A stretch of 64,000 nt of DNA from Halobacteriales archaeon YIM A00013 (GCA_025041195.1 JAKCFM010000001.1:1240001-1304000), one strand, 5' to 3'; counted from the first letter of the stretch, positions 33,817 through 44,021 are shown. Notes: generated by a model not told the origin, from the letters alone. Translations and numbers: made by a program.

Positions 33817-34071
33817 TCAGTCATCACAGACGGCACAGATTTCGCCCGTTATCTCGTACAAATTCTGTCTGGCGTCTGCGAAATACACGTCCTCGTCAAC
33901 CGCATTGATCTCTTCGAGGCGTTCGAGGGCGTACCGAACCGTGCGCGCGGACAACATCGACTCCTCGACAATTCCTTTCTGCGTCAGCGGACCGTTGTAT
34001 TCAAGCACTTTATACACCAGTTTGGCACTCGGAGGCAGGTCAACGAGATTCTCTGTAGACGAATCACTCAT
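33817..34071 (-). CDS. winged-helix transcriptional regulator
   Basis: 84 residues (MSDSSTENLVDLPPSAKLVY...). The helix-turn-helix is LTQKGIVEESMLSARTVRYA, followed by LERLEEINAVDEDVYFAD as the wing. It ends in GEICAVCDD, a CxxC-like pair that could bind metal or sense redox. A TTTATACG-like TATA (34098-34106, minus strand) lies about 30 bases before the ATG. It sits tail to tail with the thioredoxin gene, which makes a redox link possible but unproven. Confidence 0.8.
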   Translation of the reverse strand: MSDSSTENLVDLPPSAKLVYKVLEYNGPLTQKGIVEESMLSARTVRYALERLEEINAVDEDVYFADARQNLYEITGEICAVCDD

Positions 34072-34238
34072 TTTCTGGAAACTCACACGTCCGTGCCGTA
34101 TAAAGATTGAGGCATGACGTGCCGGCGCCACAATGTCACTCCAGAATCATGAAGTGAGAGTGAGTCTGCACGCACCAGATCAGACACCAGCTCGGGGTAA
34201 TCGAACGGTTTTTGCAGCCGGCGAGCGGATTCGTTCGC

Positions 34239-34556
34239 ATGGCAACCGATGCGTCTTCGTCCCGGAGCGACTACATTCGGAGTGTGACGGTCACGGCACT
34301 GGCCGCCATACTCGGAATTGTTGGCGCGATCGGGGCACTCGTCGTCAACAGCTCGATGGCTCCAGCCGCCATCGCCCAAAGCACGGACTCCGTGCTGTTG
34401 TTGGTCGTGGTCATCGCCGTACAGATCCCATTGTTAAAGGTGAGCGGTGCGGTTGAGGAGCTCTCCGGCAAAGACATACTGTTTATTGTATTCGTTACGT
34501 TCTCATTCTGGTTCGTTACGCTGACGATTCTTCTTACGAGCGGAGTGAGCGTCTAA
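34239..34556 (+). CDS. EMC6-like membrane protein upstream of ABCE1
   Basis: 105 residues with about three membrane helices (residues 15-37, 49-65 and 78-100). The short pattern DYIRSVTVTALAAILGIVGA, VIAVQIPLLKVSGA and FVTFSFWFVTLTILL resembles haloarchaeal proteins annotated as EMC6-like. In eukaryotes EMC6 is part of a membrane-protein insertase. The stop overlaps the ABCE1 start (TAATG), so the two are co-translated. Start ATG 34239 is preferred to the longer frame from 34212. Confidence 0.72.
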   Translation: MATDASSSRSDYIRSVTVTALAAILGIVGAIGALVVNSSMAPAAIAQSTDSVLLLVVVIAVQIPLLKVSGAVEELSGKDILFIVFVTFSFWFVTLTILLTSGVSV

Positions 34557-36379
34557 TGGCCGACGACAGTATTGCCGTCGTGGATCTTGATCGCTGTCAG
34601 CCCGACCGGTGCAACTACGAGTGTGCAAACTACTGCCCGCCGAATCGCACCGGCAAGGAGTGTATCACAAAGCGGGGCGAAGAAACAATGCAGGGCCAGC
34701 CTGATCAGGTCCGGATCTCCGAGGAGATCTGTCTCGGCGAGTCCTGTGGGATCTGCGTCGTGAAATGCCCGTTCGATGCGATCGAGATCATCAATCTCCC
34801 CCAGGAGTTAGACGAATCGCCGGTCCACCGGTACGGCGAGAACGCGTTCTCGCTGTACGGACTGCCGGCACCACAGGAAGGAAGTGTTACGGGGATTCTC
34901 GGGCCGAACGGCATCGGTAAAACCACGGCGGTCCGGATTCTCGCGGATGAAATCACGCCGAATCTCGGCGATTACGGCGCAGAAATCGAGTGGGAGACCG
35001 TAATCGACGCCTATCGCGGCACGGAACTGCAGACCTATCTCGAAGCGCTGCAGGACGAAACAGTGACGGTTGCCAGAAAACCACAGTACGTCGATCGGAT
35101 TCCGGATCAGTTCGATGGCAACACCAGGGAGTTGCTCACAGGAACTGACGAACGCGGCGTCGTCGACGAACTGCTAGAGCGACTGTCGATCGAGCCTATT
35201 GCCGACCAGCCGATCGATACGCTCTCGGGCGGTGAACTCCAGCGGGTGGCGCTCGCCGCAACGCTTGCTCGCGATGCAGACTTTTACTTCCTGGATGAGA
35301 TCACGCCGTATCTCGACATTGGCCAGCGCGTCACGGCTGCCCGACTGATCCGCGATCTCGCCGAAACACAAGACCGATCGATGCTCGTCGTCGAGCACGA
35401 TCTTGCGGTGCTTGACCTGCTTGCCGACAGCCTTCACGTCGCGTACGGTGAGCCCGGAGCGTATGGTGTCATCACGCCGCCGAAATCGACACGCCAGGGC
35501 ATCAATGAGTATCTCTCGGGCTATCTTGAGAACGAGAACATGCGGATTCGCCCAGAAGCGATCGAATTCGAGGCCCATGCACCTCGAACGGCCTCAGCGG
35601 GCGACGTGCTCGTGGAGTACCCCGAACTCGAGAAATCTTACGGCGAGGGCGAGTTCTCCCTTGCGGTCGAGGGGGGTGTCATTCACGAAAACGAGGTGCT
35701 CGGTGCTGTCGGACCGAACGGCATCGGTAAATCCACGTTCGCAAAGCTGCTGACTGGCGGGCTCGAACCGACAAGCGGTTCGCTCGACGAATCGCTTGAT
35801 ATCGCGTACAAACCACAGTACATCGAAATCGATGAGCCAATGCGCGTTGATGCGTTTCTTGCCTCAATCACCGACCAGTTCGGGTCGTCATACTGGCAGA
35901 CGGAGATCGCCCAGCCACTCCAACTCGAACGAATTCTTGAGCAGTCGCTGATGGATCTCTCCGGTGGTGAGCGCCAGCGCGTGGCTATTGCGGCCTGTCT
36001 CTCGAAGGACGCAGATCTCTACCTGCTTGACGAGCCGTCTGCCCATCTCGATGTTGAACAACGCGTGTTGGCCACCCGTGCAATCCGGCGATACGCAGAG
36101 AATCACGACGCGACCGCACTCGTTATCGATCACGACATTTACATGATCGATCTGCTCGCTGACCGGCTGCTCGTCTTCGACGGTGAGCCAGCAAACCACG
36201 GTCAGGTTTCTGCACCGGTTGGAATGCGCCAGGGAATGAACGAATTTCTCTCAAATCTTGACATTACGTTCCGGCGTGACCAGCGAACGACACGTCCGCG
36301 GATCAACAAACCAGGCAGTCAGCTCGACCGCCAGCAGAAAAACGCCGGGGAGTATTATTACGCCCCGAGCGAAGAGTGA
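34556..36379 (+). CDS. abcE1: ABCE1/Rli1 ribosome recycling ATPase
   Basis: 607 residues. The N-terminal iron-sulfur domain has cysteine sets CNYECANYCP and CLGESCGICVVKCPF, followed by two ABC modules, each with GPNGIGK Walker A, an LSGGE signature (LSGGELQRVAL; LSGGERQRVAI) and a DE-containing Walker B. Archaeal ABCE1 splits ribosomes after termination. The last 35 residues are basic and polar. It is coupled to the EMC6-like gene. Confidence 0.97.
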   Translation: MADDSIAVVDLDRCQPDRCNYECANYCPPNRTGKECITKRGEETMQGQPDQVRISEEICLGESCGICVVKCPFDAIEIINLPQELDESPVHRYGENAFSLYGLPAPQEGSVTGILGPNGIGKTTAVRILADEITPNLGDYGAEIEWETVIDAYRGTELQTYLEALQDETVTVARKPQYVDRIPDQFDGNTRELLTGTDERGVVDELLERLSIEPIADQPIDTLSGGELQRVALAATLARDADFYFLDEITPYLDIGQRVTAARLIRDLAETQDRSMLVVEHDLAVLDLLADSLHVAYGEPGAYGVITPPKSTRQGINEYLSGYLENENMRIRPEAIEFEAHAPRTASAGDVLVEYPELEKSYGEGEFSLAVEGGVIHENEVLGAVGPNGIGKSTFAKLLTGGLEPTSGSLDESLDIAYKPQYIEIDEPMRVDAFLASITDQFGSSYWQTEIAQPLQLERILEQSLMDLSGGERQRVAIAACLSKDADLYLLDEPSAHLDVEQRVLATRAIRRYAENHDATALVIDHDIYMIDLLADRLLVFDGEPANHGQVSAPVGMRQGMNEFLSNLDITFRRDQRTTRPRINKPGSQLDRQQKNAGEYYYAPSEE

Positions 36380-36385
36380 GCCCTC

Positions 36386-36589
36386 TCAGGGATTTTTGCT
36401 GTCGAACATGCCACGGTGATAGAGGACTGCCAGTACGGCAATCGCACAGCCTAACACCAGGAAAAGAGCCCACTCGAAGTCCACGTCAACCGGAAGTGGA
36501 TCGTACACCGCAACGGCCAGTACTAAAAACGCGAGCAACACCAGTGCGGCCAGTGCTCGGATCGTGGCATCACCTCGCATACTCACCAT
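36386..36589 (-). CDS. small haloarchaeal membrane protein
   Basis: 67 residues from ATG 36589 (MVSMRGDATIRALAALVLLA); an ATG at 36610 adds seven residues. Two membrane helices (LAALVLLAFLVLAVAVYDPL; ALFLVLGCAIAVLAVLYHRG) flank an acidic loop. GGGAG lies 17-21 bases before the chosen ATG. A strong TTTATATA element is at 36652-36659 on the minus strand. Convergent with ABCE1. No family recognised. Confidence 0.6.
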   Translation of the reverse strand: MVSMRGDATIRALAALVLLAFLVLAVAVYDPLPVDVDFEWALFLVLGCAIAVLAVLYHRGMFDSKNP

Positions 36590-36686
36590 AGCTACTATTT
36601 CTCCCAGCATAGTACAAACCTTTCGTTAAGTCAAGTTATTCATATATAAATCATACAACGAATTCGGTGAGACTCGCCGGCGTCGA

Positions 36687-37208
36687 TCAGTGAACGTGTC
36701 GGCTACAGCTCCCACAGAGATACTGCTCTTTGACATCGACTTCTCGAACGGTTGGTGAAAAGTTCATCACGCAGCGTTTGTTGTCACAGTGTTCGAGCCC
36801 GAGCGTGTGACCGATTTCGTGGATGACTTCCTTTCGAATCCGGTCGGCGAACACCTCACTGTTAGAGTTGGTGGCGAGGCCACCGTCAGTCGTCGTCTGG
36901 AGGCGATACGTCGAAACGACGCTCCCGTTGCCGTCGAGATAGGCGAGTCCGAAGACGTAGTTTCGTCGTCGGTAGAACAGATCTTCAGTCGTGACTGCGA
37001 TGGTTTTGCCGTTGGTACCAACGTGACTGGCGAGTTCAATGAACGCTTCGGCCCGGTACTGGTCGCGATTCGAATCGTAGGCATCGTTCGGAACCGGTCG
37101 ATCGTCGTGCACAGTGACATCACAATCATACACTGAACGGAGGCCAGAAGAGGCCTCACGTTTAACCGCTGCGGGGACATCACCGACCGGCACGATGTCG
37201 ACATGCAT
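36687..37208 (-). CDS. amzA: archaemetzincin zinc metalloprotease
   Basis: 173 residues. The motif HEIGHTLGLEHC gives H130, E131, H134 and H140 for the catalytic zinc; C141, C146, C165 and C168 match the second, structural zinc site of archaemetzincins. The conserved methionine of the Met turn is M148 (CVM). Length is typical for the family. Archaeal members are small cytosolic proteases with an unclear role. The palindromic TATA at 37231-37238 lies 23-30 bases before its ATG, so the transcript is leaderless. Confidence 0.93.
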   Translation of the reverse strand: MHVDIVPVGDVPAAVKREASSGLRSVYDCDVTVHDDRPVPNDAYDSNRDQYRAEAFIELASHVGTNGKTIAVTTEDLFYRRRNYVFGLAYLDGNGSVVSTYRLQTTTDGGLATNSNSEVFADRIRKEVIHEIGHTLGLEHCDNKRCVMNFSPTVREVDVKEQYLCGSCSRHVH

Positions 37209-37230
37209 AGAAAGGGATTAGAACGGGGCG

Positions 37231-37238
37231 GGTATAAA
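37231..37238 (-). promoter_or_regulatory. TATA box of amzA, in the divergent region with UPF0146
   Basis: TTTATACC on the minus strand is 23-30 bases before the amzA ATG at 37208. The same bases lie only 10-17 before the GTG of the plus-strand UPF0146 gene, too close to serve it, so that gene must use another element or a longer frame. Confidence 0.55.
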
Positions 37239-37247
37239 CATCCCGAC

Positions 37248-37661
37248 GTGACGACATCCCGCACGCGTGCGGCGTTGGTCGATCGACTCGCGCCGTATCA
37301 GACGCTCGTGGAAATTGGCATCGGATCTCGGACCGATGTCGCCGCTGCGCTTGCGACGCGCGCGAGCGTGACTGCCGTTGACGCTCGGACTCGTTCGGTG
37401 CCGGCCGCAGTTTCGTTCGTCCAGGACGACGTGACTGACCCACAGCTGTCGGTGTACGACGGGGCGAACGCACTGTACGCGCTTAACTGCCCACCAGAGC
37501 TCCAGCGGCCGTTGCGGTCGCTCGCGACTGAAATCGGCGCTGACGGTCTGTTTACCACGCTCGGCGCAGATCCAACGCTGGTTGACGTCGAACCCGAGAC
37601 GATTCCCGGCGACACGCTCTATCGAATTCCGACCACTGAGGGGGGACATCGTGCCCGTTGA
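37248..37661 (+). CDS. UPF0146 family protein
   Basis: 137 residues from GTG (MTTSRTRAALVDRL). A SAM-binding-like fold is suggested by LVEIGIGSRTDVAAALA, VTAVDARTR and VSFVQDDVTDP, matching archaeal UPF0146. Function unknown; it may be a methyltransferase relative that has lost activity. The frame is open to 37203. Its stop overlaps the start of the next gene by 11 bases, so the two are coupled. Confidence 0.85.
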   Translation: MTTSRTRAALVDRLAPYQTLVEIGIGSRTDVAAALATRASVTAVDARTRSVPAAVSFVQDDVTDPQLSVYDGANALYALNCPPELQRPLRSLATEIGADGLFTTLGADPTLVDVEPETIPGDTLYRIPTTEGGHRAR

Positions 37662-38517
37662 CGCAATTGTGCTTGACATTGATGGTGTACTCGTCAACGT
37701 CCACGATTCGTATCGACGGGCCGTCGTGGAGTCAGTCGAGCAGGTGTACGGAGCGACACTCCCGAAATCTGCGATACAGTCGTTCAAAAATGCGTCAGGC
37801 TTCAACAACGACTGGGAGCTGACACACGCGATCGCACTCTACGTTCTCGCACGGAACGAAGGGCTTGAACTCGACATTTCCTCATTTACGAACGAAGTGG
37901 CTGTGGTTGGTGGCGGTCGACAGGGCGCGAGAACTGTCGTGGCCGACAGCCTCGATCCAGCCGCACGCGAACGCGTGCTCACCACCTGGGATCCAGAGCA
38001 ACTCACAGACGTCTTCCAGCAGCTCTATCTCGGTAGTGAACTGTACGAACAACTCCACGACGAAACCGCAACGCTCGACAGTACAGGATTCATTCATGAC
38101 GAACCTGTGCTGCTCGAAGCGGACACGCTGGAGCGTCTTCGCGACTTGGAGCTGGGCGTGTTTACCGGTCGGCCGAGTGCCGAGGCGACGATCGCACTCG
38201 ACCGGGTTGGCCTCGACATTCCCCAGGAGCGATGCTACACGATGGACAGTCCAACGCCTGGAAAGCCCGCTCCTGACGCGCTATGTGAAATCGCTGCCAC
38301 GATGGCTCGCTGTGAGACCATCGCGTTCGTCGGTGACACCCTTGATGACATCGAGACTGCAAACAACGCCAACGAGACCGACGACGATCACACGTACGTT
38401 CCTGTTGGCGTCGAAACCGGCGGGCTCAGTGGTGCAGAGGGTCGGCAACTGTTCGATGACGCCGGCGCCACGATCGTCATCGATTCGATCAACGAGCTCC
38501 CGGCTGCACTCAGCTGA
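37651..38517 (+). CDS. HAD-superfamily phosphatase (TIGR01548-type)
   Basis: 288 residues from GTG (MPVDAIVLDIDGVLVNVHDS). Motif I DIDGV, motif II in LGVFTGRPSAEATIALDR, the lysine in SPTPGKPAPDALCEIAA and motif IV GDTLDDIETA. The long cap (residues about 20-190) and VGGGRQGARTVVADSLDP resemble the HAD subgroup TIGR01548 of haloarchaea and cyanobacteria. Substrate unknown. It starts 10 bases before the UPF0146 stop; the true start could also be the upstream ATG at 37582. Confidence 0.8.
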   Translation: MPVDAIVLDIDGVLVNVHDSYRRAVVESVEQVYGATLPKSAIQSFKNASGFNNDWELTHAIALYVLARNEGLELDISSFTNEVAVVGGGRQGARTVVADSLDPAARERVLTTWDPEQLTDVFQQLYLGSELYEQLHDETATLDSTGFIHDEPVLLEADTLERLRDLELGVFTGRPSAEATIALDRVGLDIPQERCYTMDSPTPGKPAPDALCEIAATMARCETIAFVGDTLDDIETANNANETDDDHTYVPVGVETGGLSGAEGRQLFDDAGATIVIDSINELPAALS

Positions 38518-38616
38518 TCGGTCGGTGCACACAACGAATCTAAAAAATAACAATCTTTTGAATAGAATCGGAGCTATCGGGAACGTTTACGGTGGCGGAC
38601 AGATTCGGAGGGAGTA

Positions 38617-40476
38617 ATGAATAGCCCTGACGGTCTCGACCATCCGTGGCTTCCGAACAGTCTCGACGATTCGTTCGACCCGCTCGCACACGCCGATGTC
38701 CAGCCTTCTCCAGAGACGCCGCTGATTGTGACGCCACGCGGTGGCGCACGAGAGGTCGGGAGAAGTTGTTTACAAGTTGACACTCAACACGGCCGGTATC
38801 TCGTCGATTGTGGGTTGAATCAGGGTACTGGATCGCAGTTTCCTGCGTTACACGGAATCGAACCGAAATCGATCGACGCGGTGTTTCTCACACACGCCCA
38901 TATCGATCACAGTGGTGGACTGCCGGTGCTCAGCGCACGTGGCCTGCTGGCCGACGACGCACCAGTCATCGCGACGCCACCGACGGTCTCGCTCGCAACC
39001 GTGCTGCTCCGCGATTCGCTAAAAATTCACCGCCAGCAGGTCCACGAATCAGAAGGTACGCAGCAGTACACCGAAGACGACCTTGAAGACGTGTTCGATC
39101 GATTCACGACGATCGATTACGGTGGTGGCCGAGTCGAAGGACTCGCGCCGGTTCCCGACGGCGAGACACTGGTGTTTCAGTACGGGAACGCGGGTCATCT
39201 GCTCGGATCGGCGTGGATCATGCTCCAAACAGGTGGCTATCGAGCAGTGCTCTCCGGAGATCTTGGCGGGCGGATGACACAATTACCCGACATCACACCC
39301 CCGCCGTCTGCCGACCTGCTCGTGCTCGAATCGACCTACGGCGACACCCACAGCCATACAGCGATTGCAGACGCCCGATCGACGCTCTATTCGGCCGTCG
39401 AACGCGCGATTCAAAACCGCGAGCCGGTGTTGCTGCCAACGTTTGCCGTCGGCCGTGCACAGACCTTGCTGTTGTTGTTCGCAGAGCGATTACACATGCT
39501 CTCCGATGAGCTCTATGATCGCGTCAGGCTCGTTGTCGACGGGATGGCACAGGAGGCAACCGAGCTCTACCACGAATACGTGACCGACGACACGTATATG
39601 GACGAATCGATCGTCAACCGGGTGACTGACAGCGGCTGGGAGGAGCCGTTTTTGCCCCCATCGACGACGTTTCCACAATCGGACGAGGATCGGCAGCGAC
39701 TGCTTGCGGAGACAAAACGCGGCGAGATCGTTCCCGTGATTATCGCGCCATCGGGGATGCTCACCGGTGGAAATTCGCCACGGTATCTCGTCGAATTTGG
39801 CGCCCGGTTTGACGCCGCGACGGTTCTGTTGACCGGCTATCAGGCGCTGAACACGACGGGGCGGGCCCTCCAGAACCAGCAAAAAGCAAAGGATGACACG
39901 CTGACAATAACCACGGCGGCCGAACCGTTCGGGACGGACTGGCCCGAGTCCCCAGCCGTCACGTGGACGAGCACTGGGAGCGATGATCCGACCGAGCGCG
40001 TGACCCGGGCGACGATCCCAGCTAACTGGGTTGAAACGGTCAGTGGCCTGAGCGCACACGCTGCCCAGCACGGCCTGCTGGAGTTTGCCCGCACCGTTGG
40101 TCCCGATACGATCGGGCTCGTTCACGGTCCGGAGTATGCGCAGGCGAATTTCGGCACGCATCTGGCTGCGAATGTGACTGGCCTGGAGCAGGCGACCCGC
40201 TGTCGGTTGCTGACGCCCATGGTTGTGGGACAGAGCGAATCGCTACAGACTGCCGCAGTCGCACCGGAGATGCTCGAACGAACCGGCTATCAGGAACTCG
40301 ACGAACAGCTCGATCAGGTTTACGACCAGCTGGTCGCGCTCAACAAGGAAGTCGCTGCCGACCGAAACGATAGTGGTCTCTCTGAAGCAGAAATCAGAGA
40401 AATCGTGCGCGATGAGCTCGAAAATTACGGTTTGCCGACTGAGAATCGGCCGACCGATGACGGCCAACCCCGGTGA
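38617..40476 (+). CDS. beta-CASP metallo-beta-lactamase nuclease
   Basis: 619 residues. The metal motif is HAHIDHSGG, with LGSAWIML-GH (GNAGHLLGSA) and SGDLGG following. The beta-CASP part (VLLPTFAVGRAQTLLLL; SGMLTGGNSPRYLVE; GLSAHAAQHG) places it with RNA-processing nucleases related to RNase J and CPSF73. There are no N-terminal KH domains, so it is not the archaeal aCPSF1 type. A C-terminal helical tail (LDEQLDQVYDQLVALNKEV) may drive dimerisation. A strong ribosome-binding-like GGAGGGAG is just before ATG. Confidence 0.9.
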   Translation: MNSPDGLDHPWLPNSLDDSFDPLAHADVQPSPETPLIVTPRGGAREVGRSCLQVDTQHGRYLVDCGLNQGTGSQFPALHGIEPKSIDAVFLTHAHIDHSGGLPVLSARGLLADDAPVIATPPTVSLATVLLRDSLKIHRQQVHESEGTQQYTEDDLEDVFDRFTTIDYGGGRVEGLAPVPDGETLVFQYGNAGHLLGSAWIMLQTGGYRAVLSGDLGGRMTQLPDITPPPSADLLVLESTYGDTHSHTAIADARSTLYSAVERAIQNREPVLLPTFAVGRAQTLLLLFAERLHMLSDELYDRVRLVVDGMAQEATELYHEYVTDDTYMDESIVNRVTDSGWEEPFLPPSTTFPQSDEDRQRLLAETKRGEIVPVIIAPSGMLTGGNSPRYLVEFGARFDAATVLLTGYQALNTTGRALQNQQKAKDDTLTITTAAEPFGTDWPESPAVTWTSTGSDDPTERVTRATIPANWVETVSGLSAHAAQHGLLEFARTVGPDTIGLVHGPEYAQANFGTHLAANVTGLEQATRCRLLTPMVVGQSESLQTAAVAPEMLERTGYQELDEQLDQVYDQLVALNKEVAADRNDSGLSEAEIREIVRDELENYGLPTENRPTDDGQPR

Positions 40477-40525
40477 TTCAATCCGTTCGATCGACCCTGG
40501 TGGTCATCCGCCGTGACCGACGGTC

Positions 40526-42421
40526 TCAGTTCGATGATGACGCGTCGTCGTCCACGTCATCGAAGTCGGCATCGACGTACTCGGTGTCGTCGCCCATGCC
40601 AGCACCGTCCGGTCCTGCCCCACCCGGGCCAGCTGCTCCGGCACCGGGGCCAGCACCAGCGCCGCCAGCACCGGCGGCCTGCTGTTGATACATCTGCTTG
40701 CCGATCTCCTGGAGCGCTTCGGTGAGCGCTTCGGTGTCGTCTTTCAGCGCCTCGGTCGAAGCGTCCTCGTCTTCGAGCGTCTCCTCGACCGTTTCGATTG
40801 CCGACTCGATATCGGAACGAAGATCGTCTGAGACATCTTCCTCGTTCTCTTCGAGCAGCGTCTCGGCCTGCTGGATCGAGGATTCGGCGTTGTTGCGCGC
40901 CTCGACCCGCTCACGACGCTTCTCGTCTTCTTCGGCGTGTGCCTCTGCGTCAGCTTTCATCTGCTCGATCTCATCATCCGAGAGCCCAGTGCCACCCTCG
41001 ATGGTGATCGATTCTGCGTTGCCGCTGCCTTTGTCTTCGGCCTCAACGTTGACAATACCGTTCTCGTCAATGTTGAACGTCACTTCGATCTGTGGCGTTC
41101 CGGCCGGAGCCGGTGGAATGTCGGTGAGCTGGAACGCGCCGAGCAGCTCGTTCTCCTCGGCAACTTCGCGTTCGCCCTGGAACACCCGCACCTGCACGGC
41201 CTGCTGGTTGTCGGCCGCCGTGGTGAAGATCTTGGACTCTTTGGTCGGAATCGTGGTGTTTTTCTCGATGAGCCGCTCAAACAGCCCGCCTTTCACTTCA
41301 ATGCCGAGCGATAGCGGGGTCACATCGAGCAACACCATGTCGTCAACCTCGCCACCGAGAATGCCACCCTGAATCGCCGCCCCAAGCGCAACTGCTTCGT
41401 CGGGGTTGACGTTTTTCTTTGGCTCCTGCCCGGTGAGCGTCTCGACTTTCTCCTGGATCATCGGCATGCGCGTCGAGCCACCAACGAGGAGGACGCTGTC
41501 GATATCGTTTTTCGAGTAGCCAGCGTCGGCGAGTGCCTGCTCGGTCGGCGGCACCGTCCGGTCGACGAGATCCTGCGTCAGCGACTCGAATTTCGCGCGG
41601 CTGAGCTTCTTCTCAAGCGTCAATGGGCCAGAGTCCGTCGTCGCGATAAACGGCAGGTTGATCGTCGTCTCCTTCCGGCTGGAGAGTTCGACCTTCGCGT
41701 CTTCGGCGGCGTCTTTCAGCCGCTGGAGCGCCTGGCGGTCCTCAGTCAGATCCTTCCCGTGTTCTTGCTCGAACTCGGCGGCGAGCCAGTCGATAATCGC
41801 CTGATCCCAGTCGTCGCCACCGAGATCGTTGTCACCGTTGGTTGCCTCAACGTCGATGACGCCGCCACCGCTTTCGAGGACGGAAACGTCGAACGTGCCG
41901 CCACCAAGGTCGAACACCATCACGGTCTGTTCGGAGTCGTCGTCGAGACCGTAGGCCATCGACGCCGCCGTCGGCTCGTTGACGATTCGCTCTACCTCAA
42001 AGCCCGCAATCTCGCCGGCGTCTTTCGTCGCCTGGCGCTGGCTGTCGTTGAAATAGGCAGGAACAGTGATGACAGCTCGCTCGACGGTGTCACCGAGATA
42101 CTCCTCGGCATCGCGTTTGATCTTCTGGAGAATCATCGCCGAGATCTGCTCTGGCGTGTACTCCTCGCCGTCGATTGGGACCGTGTGATCACCCTCACCA
42201 ATGTGTCGTTTGATCGACTCAATCGTCCGGTCAGGATTCTGGACGGCCTGATTTTTCGCTGGTCCACCAATGAGTCGTTCGTCGTCGGTAAACGCGACCA
42301 CCGACGGCGTGGTGCGGTTACCCTCAGCATTCACGATTAGCTCGGGATCACCGCCTTCCATCACTGCAAAAGCGCTGTTTGTGGTACCGAGATCGATACC
42401 AAGAATCTTGTTGCTCGCCAT
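40526..42421 (-). CDS. dnaK: chaperone DnaK (Hsp70)
   Basis: 631 residues. ATPase domain starts [20 protein letters not shown], with [21 protein letters not shown] and [11 protein letters not shown]; the substrate domain carries [12 protein letters not shown] and VEAEDKGSG; the C-terminus is the alanine-, glycine- and proline-rich tail with an acidic end. Haloarchaea acquired DnaK from bacteria. The upstream GGGAG before ATG is a ribosome-binding site, and GGTTTAAC at about 42448-42456 is the likely TATA. No grpE or dnaJ is adjacent, although a second Hsp70-like gene with a J-domain partner lies at 61.6 kb. Confidence 0.97.
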   Translation of the reverse strand: MASNKILGIDLGTTNSAFAVMEGGDPELIVNAEGNRTTPSVVAFTDDERLIGGPAKNQAVQNPDRTIESIKRHIGEGDHTVPIDGEEYTPEQISAMILQKIKRDAEEYLGDTVERAVITVPAYFNDSQRQATKDAGEIAGFEVERIVNEPTAASMAYGLDDDSEQTVMVFDLGGGTFDVSVLESGGGVIDVEATNGDNDLGGDDWDQAIIDWLAAEFEQEHGKDLTEDRQALQRLKDAAEDAKVELSSRKETTINLPFIATTDSGPLTLEKKLSRAKFESLTQDLVDRTVPPTEQALADAGYSKNDIDSVLLVGGSTRMPMIQEKVETLTGQEPKKNVNPDEAVALGAAIQGGILGGEVDDMVLLDVTPLSLGIEVKGGLFERLIEKNTTIPTKESKIFTTAADNQQAVQVRVFQGEREVAEENELLGAFQLTDIPPAPAGTPQIEVTFNIDENGIVNVEAEDKGSGNAESITIEGGTGLSDDEIEQMKADAEAHAEEDEKRRERVEARNNAESSIQQAETLLEENEEDVSDDLRSDIESAIETVEETLEDEDASTEALKDDTEALTEALQEIGKQMYQQQAAGAGGAGAGPGAGAAGPGGAGPDGAGMGDDTEYVDADFDDVDDDASSSN

Positions 42422-42578
42422 GTTGTCTCCCTCTATTGCTGTCGAACCGTTAAACCTTGCTGAATAGAGCGCTTCACCGGCCGATCCAGTCCCCATGGCC
42501 GCTTGCGATTTCGTCCGGTCAGGACACGAATGCATGAGACGGGAAAGCCTTTACTGTCGGATGAGCTAGGCTGAACCA

Positions 42579-43961
42579 ATGGTACTCGACGATCTTGGAA
42601 GTTCACTCAGGGGGTCATTATCGAAGCTACAGGGCAAGTCCCGGCTGAGTGAAGATGATGTCGCCGATATTGTCAAAGAAATTCAACGATCGCTGTTGCA
42701 GGCCGACGTTGACGTCTCGCTCGTGATGGAGCTCTCCGATTCGATCGAAGCGCGGGCACTACAGGAGGATCCACCGGCGGGAACGAGCGCACGCGATCAT
42801 GTCCTTCGGATTGTGTACGAGGAGATGGTCGCGCTCGTTGGCGATTCGACCCAGCTGCCACTCGAAGAGCAGACAATTTTGCTCGCTGGATTGCAAGGCT
42901 CAGGGAAAACCACCTCTGCTGCGAAGATGGCGTGGTGGTTTTCGAAAAAGGGGCTCCGGCCAGCGATCATCCAGACTGATACCTTCCGTCCAGGTGCGTA
43001 CGATCAGGCAAAGCAGATGGCAGAACGCGCGGAAGTGGAGTTTTACGGCAATCCAGACGGAGAGGATCCGGTCGAGATTGCCCGTGACGGGCTCGAAGAG
43101 ACGAGCGACTGTGACGTCCATATCGTCGACACAGCCGGTCGACACGCCCTTGAAGACGATCTGATCGAGGAGATCGAAGAGATTGACTCGCTGGTCGAGC
43201 CAGACACCAGCCTGCTCGTCCTCGACGCAGCGATCGGCCAGGGTGCAAGCGACCAGGCCCAGGAGTTCGAGCGGGCGATCGGCATCGACGGCGTCGTCAT
43301 TACGAAGCTCGACGGAACAGCAAAAGGTGGCGGTGCGCTGGCAGCAGTCAACGAAACCGACTCGACGATCGCGTTTCTCGGAACCGGTGAGACCGTCCAG
43401 GATATCGAGCGGTTCGAGCCCAGTGGCTTTATCTCGCGACTGCTCGGCATGGGCGATCTCAAACAGCTCTCCGAGCGGGTCGAACGCGCCATGGATGAGA
43501 CCCAGGCCGAGGCCGACGACTGGGATCCTGAAGATCTGATGTCCGGGCAGTTCACCCTCAACGACATGCGAAAGCAGATGCAGGCGATGAATCGTATGGG
43601 GCCGCTCGATCAGGTCATCGATATGATTCCTGGCTTTGGCGGCTCGATCCGTGATCAACTCCCGGACGATGCGATGGACGTCACGCAGGACCGACTCCGA
43701 GATTTCGAGGTGATCATGGATTCGATGACCGACAACGAGCTCGAACAGCCTCGGTCGGTCGGTGCTGACCGCGTCCGGCGGATTGCACGCGGCGCTGGTA
43801 CGTCCGAAGAACGCGTCCGAGAGCTGCTCGAACAGCACAAAATGATGGAACGGATGCTCAAACAGTTCCAGGGCATGGGCGACAGCGACATGCAGCGCAT
43901 GATGAAAAAGATGGATGGCGGCGGTGGTGGCGGCGGTCTGGGTGGGCTGGGTCCCTTCTGA
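42579..43961 (+). CDS. ffh: signal recognition particle protein SRP54
   Basis: 460 residues. The N domain (residues 1-95) is followed by the G domain with GLQGSGKTT (104-112), [11 protein letters not shown] and TKLDGTAKG, then the methionine-rich M domain ([40 protein letters not shown]), ending in a glycine stretch. It binds signal peptides and SRP RNA and delivers ribosomes to the SecY/Sec61 translocon. A TTTACTG element about 26 bases before ATG is the likely TATA, and the tetranucleotide CTAG (42566-42569) lies between them. It is divergent from dnaK. Confidence 0.97.
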   Translation: MVLDDLGSSLRGSLSKLQGKSRLSEDDVADIVKEIQRSLLQADVDVSLVMELSDSIEARALQEDPPAGTSARDHVLRIVYEEMVALVGDSTQLPLEEQTILLAGLQGSGKTTSAAKMAWWFSKKGLRPAIIQTDTFRPGAYDQAKQMAERAEVEFYGNPDGEDPVEIARDGLEETSDCDVHIVDTAGRHALEDDLIEEIEEIDSLVEPDTSLLVLDAAIGQGASDQAQEFERAIGIDGVVITKLDGTAKGGGALAAVNETDSTIAFLGTGETVQDIERFEPSGFISRLLGMGDLKQLSERVERAMDETQAEADDWDPEDLMSGQFTLNDMRKQMQAMNRMGPLDQVIDMIPGFGGSIRDQLPDDAMDVTQDRLRDFEVIMDSMTDNELEQPRSVGADRVRRIARGAGTSEERVRELLEQHKMMERMLKQFQGMGDSDMQRMMKKMDGGGGGGGLGGLGPF

Positions 43962-44021
43962 GCACGACGGTCGAGTACCAAACCCAAATTTGACAACACA
44001 GTCACGCAGCGTGTAACGAAG

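Noticed and set aside
40526-42421. Possible dnaK-grpE-dnaJ operon
   Set aside because: The genes beside dnaK are a beta-CASP nuclease and ffh; neither grpE nor dnaJ is adjacent.
42900-43838. 312-codon minus-strand frame inside ffh
   Set aside because: Antisense to the SRP54 G and M domains, with no independent promoter or motif.
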